64,000 nt of DNA. Source: an uncultured Pelagibacteraceae bacterium. GTDB taxonomy: Bacteria > Pseudomonadota > Alphaproteobacteria > Pelagibacterales > Pelagibacteraceae. The translations under genes and the position numbers were made by a program. Position 1 is the first letter of the stretch. Every line of letters starts with the position of its first letter. Where the stretch lies: positions 1 through 64,000 of the forward strand of contig CACEOY010000003.1 of NCBI GenBank assembly GCA_902561155.1, written 5' to 3'. Shown here in pieces: positions 40,290 to 49,780 of the stretch. The notes under the pieces were generated by a model that was not told where the DNA came from, searched no databases, and was given only the letters and a program-made list of their open reading frames with translations.

Positions 40290-41157
40290 TCTTATTTAAA
40301 TTAGGTCTATAAGAAGATTTTTGTAAAAAAATTCCATTTAGCGCGCCCATTAGACTGGCTAAGTGTAATTTTGCATCAAAAAATCTTATTTTTATCAAAG
40401 ATAGTATTATTCCTAATATATTTTGATAAATATTAGGAATAATTTTTTTCAACGCGTATGCATAGTTTCGATTTTTTTTAAAAAAATAAAACTTCGACCA
40501 ACTAAAATGCCAGTTTCTATTTACCAAAATTTCATTATTGAATTTTTTATTAGAGGAGCTTGTGCCTAAATGTTCAAATTTTAATCCTTTAATAATCGAC
40601 ATTTTATGTTTTAACTTTTCCAATTTTTTACACAAATCTATAGTTTCGAAATACATAAAAAAATTTTCATCTAATATTTTTGAGTTTTTAAATTTTTTTC
40701 TATTAATTATACAAAAACACCAGTCTATTTCTTTTACGTTTTCAATTTTAAAGCCGTTAATTTTTTTTTTCGCTAATTTGATTTTTTCAAAAGGGGTAAA
40801 ATTTTTATAAATTTTTTGATTTTTATACTCAGGCGCCAATAATGTGAATTCTTTGTATTTATTAATTACTTTTTCTAATTTTTCAATTAGATTTTTATTT
40901 ATTAGAACATCTGGTGTAATTGTTAATACAAAATCATTTTTACATTTTTTTAATGCTAGATTAAATGCTTTTGCATAACCCAAATTTTCAGTTGGCATTA
41001 TTACACTTACGTTTTTAAATTTTTTTTCTAATTCTCTTGTTGATTGTATCATAGAATTTTCAATGATTATTGTTTGATGTTTTTTTTTAATATTTGATAA
41101 AATTTTTTTTAATAAATGATTACTTTGAAATGATATTATAATTACTGATAGTTTCAT
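40282..41157 (-). CDS. Glycosyltransferase family 2
   Basis: KLSVIIISFQSNHLLKKIL, ENLGYAKAFNLAL, LTITPDVLIN, LDENFFMYFETIDLCKK; paralog of 36664-37509. Confidence 0.85.
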   Translation of the reverse strand: MKLSVIIISFQSNHLLKKILSNIKKKHQTIIIENSMIQSTRELEKKFKNVSVIMPTENLGYAKAFNLALKKCKNDFVLTITPDVLINKNLIEKLEKVINKYKEFTLLAPEYKNQKIYKNFTPFEKIKLAKKKINGFKIENVKEIDWCFCIINRKKFKNSKILDENFFMYFETIDLCKKLEKLKHKMSIIKGLKFEHLGTSSSNKKFNNEILVNRNWHFSWSKFYFFKKNRNYAYALKKIIPNIYQNILGIILSLIKIRFFDAKLHLASLMGALNGIFLQKSSYRPNLNKND

Positions 41158-41165
41158 AATTATGA

Positions 41166-41242
41166 TGGTAGCGAGGGGCGGAGTCGAACCGCCGACCCCA
41201 GGCTTATGAGTCCTGTGCTCTAACCAACTGAGCTACCTCGCC
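41166..41242 (-). tRNA. tRNA-Met (CAT anticodon, elongator-like), CCA encoded
   Basis: Reverse complement GGCGAGGTAGCTCAGTTGGTTAGAGCACAGGACTCATAAGCCTGGGGTCGGCGGTTCGACTCCGCCCCTCGCTACCA folds as a cloverleaf with loop CTCATAA (anticodon CAT). One A-G mismatch at the base of the anticodon stem. Confidence 0.95.
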
Positions 41243-41284
41243 ATTGATATAAGTTATAATACATCTCACCAAACTTTCAATAAT

Positions 41285-42100
41285 TTAGTACTTATGTAAA
41301 GTTGGATACATTCTAAGTGTAAAAGGTAATTTCATTGGATTAACAAACTTATTTATATTGTCAGACAACATTGTATTGCCAAGTCTCGCATAAGACAAAT
41401 AGTTTAATTTTTTAATATAAGTGCTAAACCAAAATGAATTAAATCTTTCCATTAAAAAAGCAGGTATTCGAGTGTTATATCCGTTAAGTACATTTATATC
41501 ACTACAATATTTATAACACTTTTCTAACCAAGGAAATAAAGTGTTGCAATATTCATCAAAAATATCTGCTGTAGTTAAGAAAAATGTAATACTTAAACTA
41601 TTTGAGTTTATAAATTTTAAAAAATCTGTTTTTAATTTCCCATCTAAAAAATCTGCACATTCTATAATAATATTTTTTCCATGGACTTTTTCAAATTGTT
41701 GAAGAACAGTTTCTTTTTCAAATATAATTGGTTGAACTTGTACTGCCTCAGAATTGTTGAAAATATTGTTATTTGATTGTAATAAATTTGAATACAAGCT
41801 AGAAACAGAGAATTTTTGCTTATGTTTGTAGCACTTATTTAACCATAACTTTCTGTAATTACAAGTACCCACCCAAGATTTTTTATTCATCTTTTTTAAT
41901 TCATTTTTCCATATCCAATAAAATCCAGTTGCTTCACCATAATAATGATTTAAAGAATTTAAATTTAATCCTTTTTTTTCATCTAAGTAATTTTTATTAA
42001 AGTTTGATTTTCCTAAACCCAGAATATGAACATAAGAGGGTAACTTGTTCAAAATTAAATATTCGTTGAGCGTAAAACAATAAATCTTTAGATCTGTCAT
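41285..42100 (-). CDS. DUF4422-like predicted glycosyltransferase (paralog)
   Basis: YYGEATGFYWIWKNELKKMNKKSWVGTCNYRKLWLNK; same architecture as 39468-40289 (LFPWLEKCYKYC...GYNTRIPAFLMERFNSFWF). Confidence 0.6.
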   Translation of the reverse strand: MTDLKIYCFTLNEYLILNKLPSYVHILGLGKSNFNKNYLDEKKGLNLNSLNHYYGEATGFYWIWKNELKKMNKKSWVGTCNYRKLWLNKCYKHKQKFSVSSLYSNLLQSNNNIFNNSEAVQVQPIIFEKETVLQQFEKVHGKNIIIECADFLDGKLKTDFLKFINSNSLSITFFLTTADIFDEYCNTLFPWLEKCYKYCSDINVLNGYNTRIPAFLMERFNSFWFSTYIKKLNYLSYARLGNTMLSDNINKFVNPMKLPFTLRMYPTLHKY

Positions 42101-42106
42101 ATAAAT

Positions 42107-42919
42107 TTATTCAAAATATTTTTTTACAATTTTATTATTTATCCTTTTTTTTAAAAACTTAGTAAATTTATTCAATCTGATAAAAGGAATTTTATTCAAG
42201 TATTTTTTTAAATTTTTTACAAAAATTTCGTTTCCTTGCCAAGTTAAATCCTCTATTGAATGACTTTTTCCTTTATTATTAATCTTTATATTTTTTTTTG
42301 CTTTAGCTTGATTGATGTTAAAACAAACAATGCTCTCATAAAAATCAATTGAGTAAATATACTTTTTTAAAGAGAAATTAATTTTTAAACCTAAATCAAG
42401 ATCTATATTTGTATTTAAATCGTCAATTACTTTTTTTGAAAAATTTATAAATGAATATTTTTGACTAGAGTTGTACTCATCAACGTAACTTGTGTGTGTA
42501 TCCTCTACCATTAAAACACCGCCGTCATTAATATGTTGAACAGTATTAACAGTAGTTTTTATTTGATCTAGATTTGTATGCCCTCCATCATCCAAAATAG
42601 CATCTACATTTCCATATTTATTAAAAAATAATTTCCAAAATTCATCGTCTGACTGATTTCCTATCTCAACAAATATATCTTTTTCTTTTTCCTCAAACTT
42701 TTTACACTCAGGATTAATATCAATTCCAATAATTTTAGAATCTTTGCCAAAATAATTCTTCCACATTTGTAGCGACCCACCGTTAAAAATGCCAATTTCT
42801 ACAAATATGATTTTTTTATCTTTTAAATTAGAAAAAAACTTTTCATAAACTGGGAAGTATTTCTCCCATTTAACAGAATAATTTTTTAAATTTTCAAATT
42901 CTTTTTTTAAATCTGGCAT
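42107..42919 (-). CDS. Class I SAM-dependent methyltransferase
   Basis: IFVEIGIFNGGSLQMWKNYFGKDSKIIGIDINPECK, AILDDGGHTNLDQIKT. Confidence 0.78.
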   Translation of the reverse strand: MPDLKKEFENLKNYSVKWEKYFPVYEKFFSNLKDKKIIFVEIGIFNGGSLQMWKNYFGKDSKIIGIDINPECKKFEEKEKDIFVEIGNQSDDEFWKLFFNKYGNVDAILDDGGHTNLDQIKTTVNTVQHINDGGVLMVEDTHTSYVDEYNSSQKYSFINFSKKVIDDLNTNIDLDLGLKINFSLKKYIYSIDFYESIVCFNINQAKAKKNIKINNKGKSHSIEDLTWQGNEIFVKNLKKYLNKIPFIRLNKFTKFLKKRINNKIVKKYFE

Positions 42920-42938
42920 AAAATTTAAAATAAATTTT

Positions 42939-44033
42939 TTAAGAGCTTATACACTTTTCAAGCTCATTCAAATCAACAAAAATAGTACCTAGTTGACTTG
43001 AAAATTTCTGATTTATTTGTTCTCCTTTTCCAATAAAATTTGTGTAATCTAAATTTAGTTGATTACCTAAATTTTTATACATGTTTCCAATGTGTGATAA
43101 TTTGATTTCAATTACCTTTGTTTTGGGTTGGCAAAATAATAGATTAGACAAGCCAGCTCCATGCAATCCTATAACCATTTCTGCTTCGCTAAATAAATTA
43201 ATTTGATCTAAAAAAGTCAAAGATGATAACTGAATAATTTGAAATCCTTTAGATGATAAAAAGTTTTTTACTTCATTTTCATTTATAATACTTCTTAAAT
43301 GCTTAACGCTTGATCTAGAGTCATCTCTATCTATAAAAAACTTTTTGGTCTTTTTTTTGTTATTAATATTGGATGCAAAGCTATCTCTGTAAAAATTTAT
43401 AATCCAATTTGGCAAATTTTCATTATCTCTATTTGGGTCATTTAAAATAACACAGGGATGATCTACAGCAATGATTTCATCAGCAAATATATGTCTATTG
43501 TGTCTACTTGAGAGCCTTTTAGATATTGGTATCTGAAAAAAATCTAAACTTTCCCTCTGAAATTTGAGCTTTGTTTCTGGAAAAAGAAAGTAGTCTATAT
43601 CAGTAATATCAAATTTTTTTTGCAGTATTTTAAGGCGTGGTAAAACATCAAAAAGCCAGTGAAAATAGTTTTCGTTACCTCCACCACCTGTTAATAATGA
43701 AAAAACTTTTCCATTAATTTTTTTTTTAAATCTAGGAGTTCCTATTTTTAATACTATATTCTCTTCTATTTTGGACATAACATTGTTTCTAAATTGAAAT
43801 GAGGGTCCTTCAATTAAAAGGTTATTTTTTATAATAGCAGTGTCATGAATTGTATCAGTATATATTCTTGAATTTTTACAAAAATATATTCTATAGTTAA
43901 TATTATCTTTAAAAGATATTCTGGTAACGTCTTTGTAGTCTTTTAATTTTAAAATACCCTTAATTTTACCGTTTAACACAATAAAAATTAAATATATTAA
44001 TTTTTTATATATATTTTGAATTTTTTTTCTCAT
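42939..44033 (-). CDS. Glycosyltransferase family 61-like
   Basis: NYFHWLFDVLPRLKIL, KFFIDRDDSRSSVKHLRSIINENEV, AEMVIGLHGAGLSNLLFCQPKTKVIEI. Confidence 0.82.
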   Translation of the reverse strand: MRKKIQNIYKKLIYLIFIVLNGKIKGILKLKDYKDVTRISFKDNINYRIYFCKNSRIYTDTIHDTAIIKNNLLIEGPSFQFRNNVMSKIEENIVLKIGTPRFKKKINGKVFSLLTGGGGNENYFHWLFDVLPRLKILQKKFDITDIDYFLFPETKLKFQRESLDFFQIPISKRLSSRHNRHIFADEIIAVDHPCVILNDPNRDNENLPNWIINFYRDSFASNINNKKKTKKFFIDRDDSRSSVKHLRSIINENEVKNFLSSKGFQIIQLSSLTFLDQINLFSEAEMVIGLHGAGLSNLLFCQPKTKVIEIKLSHIGNMYKNLGNQLNLDYTNFIGKGEQINQKFSSQLGTIFVDLNELEKCISS

Positions 44034-44111
44034 TAACTTAAATGTTAAATATAGTAATAATGTTATTTTTATTATAGTTTGGTCGAAATATAAATATTTT
44101 AAATTACATCT

Positions 44112-45095
44112 ATGACTAAAAAAGCTTTAATCACAGGTATCACTGGCCAAGATGGTTCTTATTTAGCTGAGTTTCTATTAAAAAAAAAGTATCAAGTACA
44201 TGGGTTAATTCGAAGGGTCGCTGCTGAAGATAAAACACATAGACTATGGCGGTTAAAAAATATTTTAAATAAAATTACTCTTCATTCTGCTTCTCTAGAA
44301 AGTTATGCAAGCATTGTTAAAATTATACAAAAAATTAAACCAAAAGAGGTTTACCATCTTGGAGCTCAAAGTTATATTGATTACGCTTTTAAAGATGAAT
44401 TTTCTACCATCAATACAAATATAAATGGAACTCATTTTATTCTGTCAGCTATAAGAGATTTTTCACCAAAAACTAAATTTTATTTTGCAGCATCTTCAGA
44501 AATGTTCGGAAAGGTTCAACAAATTCCGCAAACTGAAAAAACACCTTTTTACCCAAGATCAACTTACGGTATTTCAAAAGTTGCAGGTTTTGACTTAACA
44601 AGAAATTATAGAGAAGCTTATAATTTATTTTGCTGTAGTGGAATTTTATTTAATCATGAATCACCAAGAAGAGGATTTGAATTTGTAACAAGAAAAATTA
44701 CACATGCAGTTGCAAGAATAAAATACGGTTTACAAAACGATTTAAAACTTGGAAATATGGATGCGAGAAGAGATTGGGGTCACGCAGAGGATTATGTGCG
44801 AGCAATGTGGTTAATGCTTAATAAAAGATCTCCAGAAGATTTTGTGATAAGTTTTGGAAAACAATATTCTGTTAGAGATTTTGCAAAATTAGCTTTTAAA
44901 TTTGTAGATTTAGATTATAAAAAATTTGTAAAAATTGATAAAAGCCTACAAAGACCTTCGGACGTTCAATATTTATTGGGTAACTGTTCTAAAGCTAGAA
45001 GAATTCTCAAATGGAAGCCTAAATACAATTTTGAGGGTTTAGTAAAAGACATGGTAAAAGCAGATTTAGAATTCGTAGAGAAATATGGTTATTAG
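44112..45095 (+). CDS. gmd: GDP-mannose 4,6-dehydratase
   Basis: KALITGITGQDGSYLAEFLLKKKYQVHGLIRR, FYFAASSEMFGKVQQIPQTEKTPFYPRSTYGISK, LFNHESPRRGFEFVTRKI, LGNMDARRDWGHAEDYV. Confidence 0.96.
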   Translation: MTKKALITGITGQDGSYLAEFLLKKKYQVHGLIRRVAAEDKTHRLWRLKNILNKITLHSASLESYASIVKIIQKIKPKEVYHLGAQSYIDYAFKDEFSTINTNINGTHFILSAIRDFSPKTKFYFAASSEMFGKVQQIPQTEKTPFYPRSTYGISKVAGFDLTRNYREAYNLFCCSGILFNHESPRRGFEFVTRKITHAVARIKYGLQNDLKLGNMDARRDWGHAEDYVRAMWLMLNKRSPEDFVISFGKQYSVRDFAKLAFKFVDLDYKKFVKIDKSLQRPSDVQYLLGNCSKARRILKWKPKYNFEGLVKDMVKADLEFVEKYGY

Positions 45096-46318
45096 CCTTT
45101 TTTGATTATTTCAAAATTTGGTAGCGGGAAGATAAATTTTGTCCCTTTTCTTAAAGTATGTTTTTCTCTTTTTAAAATTTCTTTTTTAAAGTGCCACGGT
45201 AAAACTAGATAATAGTCTGGTTTCATCTTTCTTGAATTTTCCTCGGATATAATTTGAATTTTTGATCCTGGTGTAACTAATCCATACTTATTTTTATTTC
45301 TTTCTGCTGCAAAACTAATTTTTTTATTATCTATGTTAAAGTATTGTAACAAAACATTGCCCTTAGTTGATGCACCATAACAATGAATACTTTGATTATT
45401 TTTTCTTATATTTTTAATTTCATTATTTAACCGAGTTTTTAAAAAGTTTATCTTTTGAATAAATTCTTTAAATGTTTTTACTTTATTAAGTTTTAATTTC
45501 GACTCGCTCGTAAGAGTTTTTTCAATGATTCTGTTATTTGATTTAATTTTAGAATTTTTGTGGCAAATATAATACTGCTTGCTGCTTCCATTAATAAAAT
45601 TTTGCTTTATGTCAAATACTCTAAGATCATTTTTTTTAACTAAATTAATAATTACTTTGCTGCTATAATACTCTAAATGTTCATGACAAATAGTGTCGAA
45701 CATTTTGTATTTAATAATAGAAGCTAAATCTGCAAATTCAAGTAAAAAGACACCTTTGGGTAAAAGTAATGTTTTAACGTCTTTTAAAAACTTATTTGGG
45801 TTTAATAAATCGTAAAAAACTGAAAGTGCAGATATTATTTTAAATTTCTTTTTAGTTTTTTTTTTGACTTCGTTAGCAGAAAAAAACCCAGAAATGGAAT
45901 ATCTTATTTTTTTATAATTTTTTTTATATTTATTTAAAACTGGGTCAACACCAAATTTGATAATATTTTTTTTATATGAATTTAATAATGTTCCATCATT
46001 ACTTGCAATATCTAATACTAAATCATTTTTTTTTAATGAAGTTTTTTTTGCTAAGTTCCCGGTAATTTTTTTTACATGGTCGGTCATAGTCTTATTGATC
46101 CCTGTGCGATAACCATAGTCTGGGCCGTACAAATATTTTAAATCGTAATTATGTGCTAATTGAACCAATTCACAGCTTTTACATAAAACCACTGTTACTG
46201 GTTTTTTTTTTATATTGTCCTTTAATGATGAGAATTTACCTGTGAAACATAAGTTGCCTAGTGAAAATAATTTAATTAATTTTTTTGATTTACAATTTCG
46301 ACACTGTTTAATTCGCAT
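45092..46318 (-). CDS. Sugar C-methyltransferase-like SAM-dependent methyltransferase (N-terminal Cys-rich, C-terminal methyltransferase domain)
   Basis: IKQCRNCKSKKLIKLFSLGNLCFTG, LVLDIASNDGTLLNSY, FDTICHEHLEYYS, IHCYGASTKGNVLLQYFNI. Confidence 0.85.
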   Translation of the reverse strand: MRIKQCRNCKSKKLIKLFSLGNLCFTGKFSSLKDNIKKKPVTVVLCKSCELVQLAHNYDLKYLYGPDYGYRTGINKTMTDHVKKITGNLAKKTSLKKNDLVLDIASNDGTLLNSYKKNIIKFGVDPVLNKYKKNYKKIRYSISGFFSANEVKKKTKKKFKIISALSVFYDLLNPNKFLKDVKTLLLPKGVFLLEFADLASIIKYKMFDTICHEHLEYYSSKVIINLVKKNDLRVFDIKQNFINGSSKQYYICHKNSKIKSNNRIIEKTLTSESKLKLNKVKTFKEFIQKINFLKTRLNNEIKNIRKNNQSIHCYGASTKGNVLLQYFNIDNKKISFAAERNKNKYGLVTPGSKIQIISEENSRKMKPDYYLVLPWHFKKEILKREKHTLRKGTKFIFPLPNFEIIKKG

Positions 46319-46370
46319 TAAACGGTTATACCAGTGCTAAAATTTTATTTAAACTAAGTTTTTATAACTC

Positions 46371-46571
46371 TTAAAGAGTTAAGATTATTCCAAATACCGT
46401 TACCGCTGATACTGCTGCAGCACCTAATATAATGCTGTTTTTTCTGTCTCTTTTTTTATCTTCGTTCATTTTTGAGACTAAATCATTAACATTAACTCTC
46501 TTTTTATGGCTGCTCGGATTGTCAAGCCAAGAGTAGTGATTATCTTTTTTTTCTTCAGTTTGTGCGCTCAT
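46371..46571 (-). CDS. Small single-TM hypothetical protein
   Basis: 66 aa; charged N-terminus and C-terminal hydrophobic helix NSIILGAAAVSAVTVFGIILTL. Confidence 0.55.
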   Translation of the reverse strand: MSAQTEEKKDNHYSWLDNPSSHKKRVNVNDLVSKMNEDKKRDRKNSIILGAAAVSAVTVFGIILTL

Positions 46572-46695
46572 ACTTATAATTATTAAAGCATATATTTTTT
46601 AATATTTTAATATATTTTTAGTTCATACTGGGCTGATTTATAAAAAAATTTCTTTAAGTTTATAGATTTTTGAAAGATTTTAGTCCGGTTTGGGT

Positions 46696-47814
46696 TTAAG
46701 ACGATATTACGTCTTCTGGAGTGAAATACTTTACATTTAAGGCCTCTGCAACTCCTTTGCAGGTTATCTTTCCTTTAAATATATTTAAACCAGCTAGAAA
46801 ATTTTTGTCCGTTAAAAGTGCCTTTTTGTAACCTTGATCAGCTATTTTGATTAATAAAGGTAATGTTGCTTTATTTAATGCCATTGTGGAAGTTCTTGGG
46901 ACTCCACCAGGCATATTAGCAACACAATAATGTACCACATCATCAACAATGTAAGTTGGATTAGCGTGTGTTGTGGGTTTACTTGTTTCTATACACCCTC
47001 CTTGATCGATTGCGACGTCAACAACTACAGAACCTCTTTTCATAGACTTAATCATCTCTTTTGAAACTAATTTTGGTGCCTCAGCTCCAGGATTAAGAAC
47101 GCCGCCAATTAATAAATCACATTCTGAAACTAATTTTTTAAGATTTATTTTACTACTTTCTGCTGCTATTATTTTATCTCCAAATAACTCATGTAATTGA
47201 TTAAGTCTATCTTTTGATTTATCTACAACATAAACTTTACTTCTCATTCCTGTGGCTATTATCGCAGCGTTCTCTCCGACAACGCCTCCACCTAAAATAA
47301 CTACGTTTGCTGGTTCTACTCCAGGTGCCCCTCCTAATAATAATCCTCTTCCTTTTTGATTTTTTTCAAGTGAGTGAGCTCCAGCTTGTATTGACATTCT
47401 TCCGGCAACAGCGCTCATGGGTGCTAGCAAAGGAAGTCGACCGTTGTCATCTGTAACAGTCTCATATGCAATACATATTGATTTTGATTTAATCAGTCCA
47501 TGCGTAAGCTCTTTTGCTGCAGCTAAATGTAAGTAAGTGTAAATAATTTGATTTTCTCTTATCATTTTTACTTCGTTAAGCTGAGGTTCTTTTACTTTAA
47601 CAATTATCTCAGATTTTTTAAATATCTCTTCAGCAGCATCAATTATTTGAGCTCCAGCATTTTTGTAATCTTCATTTGTAAAGCCCGCTTCGAATCCACC
47701 ATTTCTTTGTATTAAAACCTTGTGCCCTTTTTTCGCTAGAACTTTAACACTATCAGGAGTTAAACCAATTCTATGCTCTTGAAGCTTTATTTCTTTAGGA
47801 ACTCCGATGATCAT
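46696..47814 (-). CDS. ald: Alanine dehydrogenase
   Basis: MIIGVPKEIKLQEHRIGLTPDSVK, YLHLAAAKELT, VVILGGGVVGENAA, VVDVAIDQGGCIETSKPTTHANPTY. Confidence 0.95.
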   Translation of the reverse strand: MIIGVPKEIKLQEHRIGLTPDSVKVLAKKGHKVLIQRNGGFEAGFTNEDYKNAGAQIIDAAEEIFKKSEIIVKVKEPQLNEVKMIRENQIIYTYLHLAAAKELTHGLIKSKSICIAYETVTDDNGRLPLLAPMSAVAGRMSIQAGAHSLEKNQKGRGLLLGGAPGVEPANVVILGGGVVGENAAIIATGMRSKVYVVDKSKDRLNQLHELFGDKIIAAESSKINLKKLVSECDLLIGGVLNPGAEAPKLVSKEMIKSMKRGSVVVDVAIDQGGCIETSKPTTHANPTYIVDDVVHYCVANMPGGVPRTSTMALNKATLPLLIKIADQGYKKALLTDKNFLAGLNIFKGKITCKGVAEALNVKYFTPEDVISS

Positions 47815-49155
47815 TTATGATTTAGTATAATTTGAAATACCGGTTCTTAATTTATCAATTATCTCGTCGATATGTTTTTTTTCACAAATAAATTGAGGTG
47901 CTATTATTAAATTATCACCTGTGTTTTTAAAATTAACACCTGCATCATAACAATGTTTAAACACTTGGTACCCTGCTTTTCCAGGTTTGTCTTTCATTCT
48001 TATTTCAATTCCTCCCATCATTCCATAACCTCTTATACTTACTATTTCTTTCAAATCTTTTAAAGATTGAAGACCGTCTTGAAGGTAAGGTGACATATCT
48101 TTTGCTCTTTTAAAAATATCTTCTTTGTCAAAAATATCTTGTACAGCTAATGCTGCAGCTACTGCTACTGGAATGCCGGAATAAGTATATCCATGAAATA
48201 ATTCTGGTGTACCCTCGGGGGCGGAAGATGCATCTAATACAGAATCATATATTTCTTCTTTTACCGCTACCACTCCCATTGGCACTACTCCATTTGTTGT
48301 TGCTTTTGCCATTGTCATAATATCTGGTGTAACGTTCCATTCTTGGGCAGCGAAAGCTGATCCTGTTCTACCCCATCCAGTTATTACCTCATCAAAAATT
48401 AACAATATTCCATGTTTGTTACAAATTTCTCTTATTCTTTTTAAGTAGCCTTTTGGAGGAACTAAAGTTCCAGTAGATCCAGCGATAGGTTCCACTATGC
48501 AAGCTGCAATATTTTCTCCACCAAAGTTCATTGCTATTCTTTCTAAATCTTCTGCTAATTCAACTCCTGTTTCAGGTTGACCTTTTACAAATTTATGTTC
48601 TGGTAAATGAGTATGCCTCATATGTTGAACCCCAGGCATTAATACACTTGCAAACGTCTTTACATTATTTATCATACCACCAACAGTAGTGGCCCCAATA
48701 TTCATTCCATGGTATCCTCGCTCTCTGCCAACAAATCTAAATCTTTTTGAATCACCTTTTGCCCTGTGATAAGCGATTGCAATTTTAATGGCTGTTTCTA
48801 CTGCTGTTGAACCACAAATAGTATAAAAAATTCTATTAATACCCTCTGGAGTTTTTTTTGCTATTCTAGTAGCTAGCTCAAAAGATCCACCAAAACCTTG
48901 GTTAAAAGGTTGGCAATAATCTAATTTATCTAGTTGCTTTGAAACTGCTTCTGTTATTTCTTTTCTTCCATGTCCTAAAGGATTGCAAAATAAACCGGAA
49001 CTTGCATCAATCATTTTTTTTCCTTGATGATTTGTTAGATAAACCCCTTTTGCATCTGTAATTAATCTAGGATTTTTTTTAAACGATTTGTTGTCTGAAA
49101 ATGGCATCCAATGTTCATTTAGAGAATTTGGAATGTTTGTTCTTTGAGAGCTCAT
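47815..49155 (-). CDS. Class III omega-aminotransferase (taurine/beta-alanine:pyruvate type)
   Basis: NEHWMPFSDNKSFKKNPRLITDAKGVYLTNHQGKKMIDASSGLFCNPLGHGRKEI, YHGMNIGATTVGG, LLIFDEVITGWGRTGSAFAAQEWNVTPDIMTMAKATTNG. Confidence 0.88.
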   Translation of the reverse strand: MSSQRTNIPNSLNEHWMPFSDNKSFKKNPRLITDAKGVYLTNHQGKKMIDASSGLFCNPLGHGRKEITEAVSKQLDKLDYCQPFNQGFGGSFELATRIAKKTPEGINRIFYTICGSTAVETAIKIAIAYHRAKGDSKRFRFVGRERGYHGMNIGATTVGGMINNVKTFASVLMPGVQHMRHTHLPEHKFVKGQPETGVELAEDLERIAMNFGGENIAACIVEPIAGSTGTLVPPKGYLKRIREICNKHGILLIFDEVITGWGRTGSAFAAQEWNVTPDIMTMAKATTNGVVPMGVVAVKEEIYDSVLDASSAPEGTPELFHGYTYSGIPVAVAAALAVQDIFDKEDIFKRAKDMSPYLQDGLQSLKDLKEIVSIRGYGMMGGIEIRMKDKPGKAGYQVFKHCYDAGVNFKNTGDNLIIAPQFICEKKHIDEIIDKLRTGISNYTKS

Positions 49156-49249
49156 AATAAAATTTTTAGACTATTACTTAACTAAAACAACTAAATTATA
49201 TACAACTAATAGTGGTATATAGTTTTTAATATATATCGTATACATAATA

Positions 49250-49780
49250 ATGCAAATTAAAAAAACTAAGATTCCTGGTTTAAAAATTGTCACAAACAAA
49301 ATTTATAAAGACTCAAGGGGTCATTTTAAAGAGGATTTTTTATCTAAAAATTTTACTAAAAATAGTTTTGTTTTCTCCTGCACTTCAAAATCAAAAAAGA
49401 ACGTTCTGAGAGGATTACACATGCAACTCAAAAATGGACAAGGAAAATTTATATCTGTTGTAAAAGGTGAAATTTTAGATGTAGTGGTCGATGCAAGAAA
49501 AAAATCAAAAACTTTTGGAAAACACTTCAAAATAATTCTGTCAGATAAAAATGGGAAATCAATATTTATTCCCCCTGGTTTTCTACATGGATTTTTAGCT
49601 TTGCAAAAAGAAAATATAGTCCATTATTACAATACAAAATATAGATCTGCCGAACATGAAACTGGAGTAATCTGGAACGATAAGACTTTGAAAATAAAAT
49701 GGCCAACAAAAAACCCAATACTCTCAAAAAAAGATAAAAAAAATTTAAAATTCGAGGAACTTTCAAAAAAATTAAGATGA
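49250..49780 (+). CDS. rfbC: dTDP-4-dehydrorhamnose 3,5-epimerase family protein
   Basis: KIYKDSRGHFKEDF, KKNVLRGLHMQ, KFISVVKGEILDVVVDARKKSKTFGKH, IPPGFLHGFLAL. Confidence 0.92.
   Translation: MQIKKTKIPGLKIVTNKIYKDSRGHFKEDFLSKNFTKNSFVFSCTSKSKKNVLRGLHMQLKNGQGKFISVVKGEILDVVVDARKKSKTFGKHFKIILSDKNGKSIFIPPGFLHGFLALQKENIVHYYNTKYRSAEHETGVIWNDKTLKIKWPTKNPILSKKDKKNLKFEELSKKLR

Noticed and set aside
46572-46695. Possible ncRNA or riboswitch in the 124-bp gap between ald and the small membrane protein gene
   Set aside because: No convincing helix set or known riboswitch consensus could be drawn by eye; sequence is mostly A/T tracts.
49197-49221. tatatac...gtatata inverted repeat between the aminotransferase and rfbC
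   Set aside because: Very AT-rich low-complexity sequence where such repeats occur by chance; no matching motif elsewhere in the sulfonate genes.
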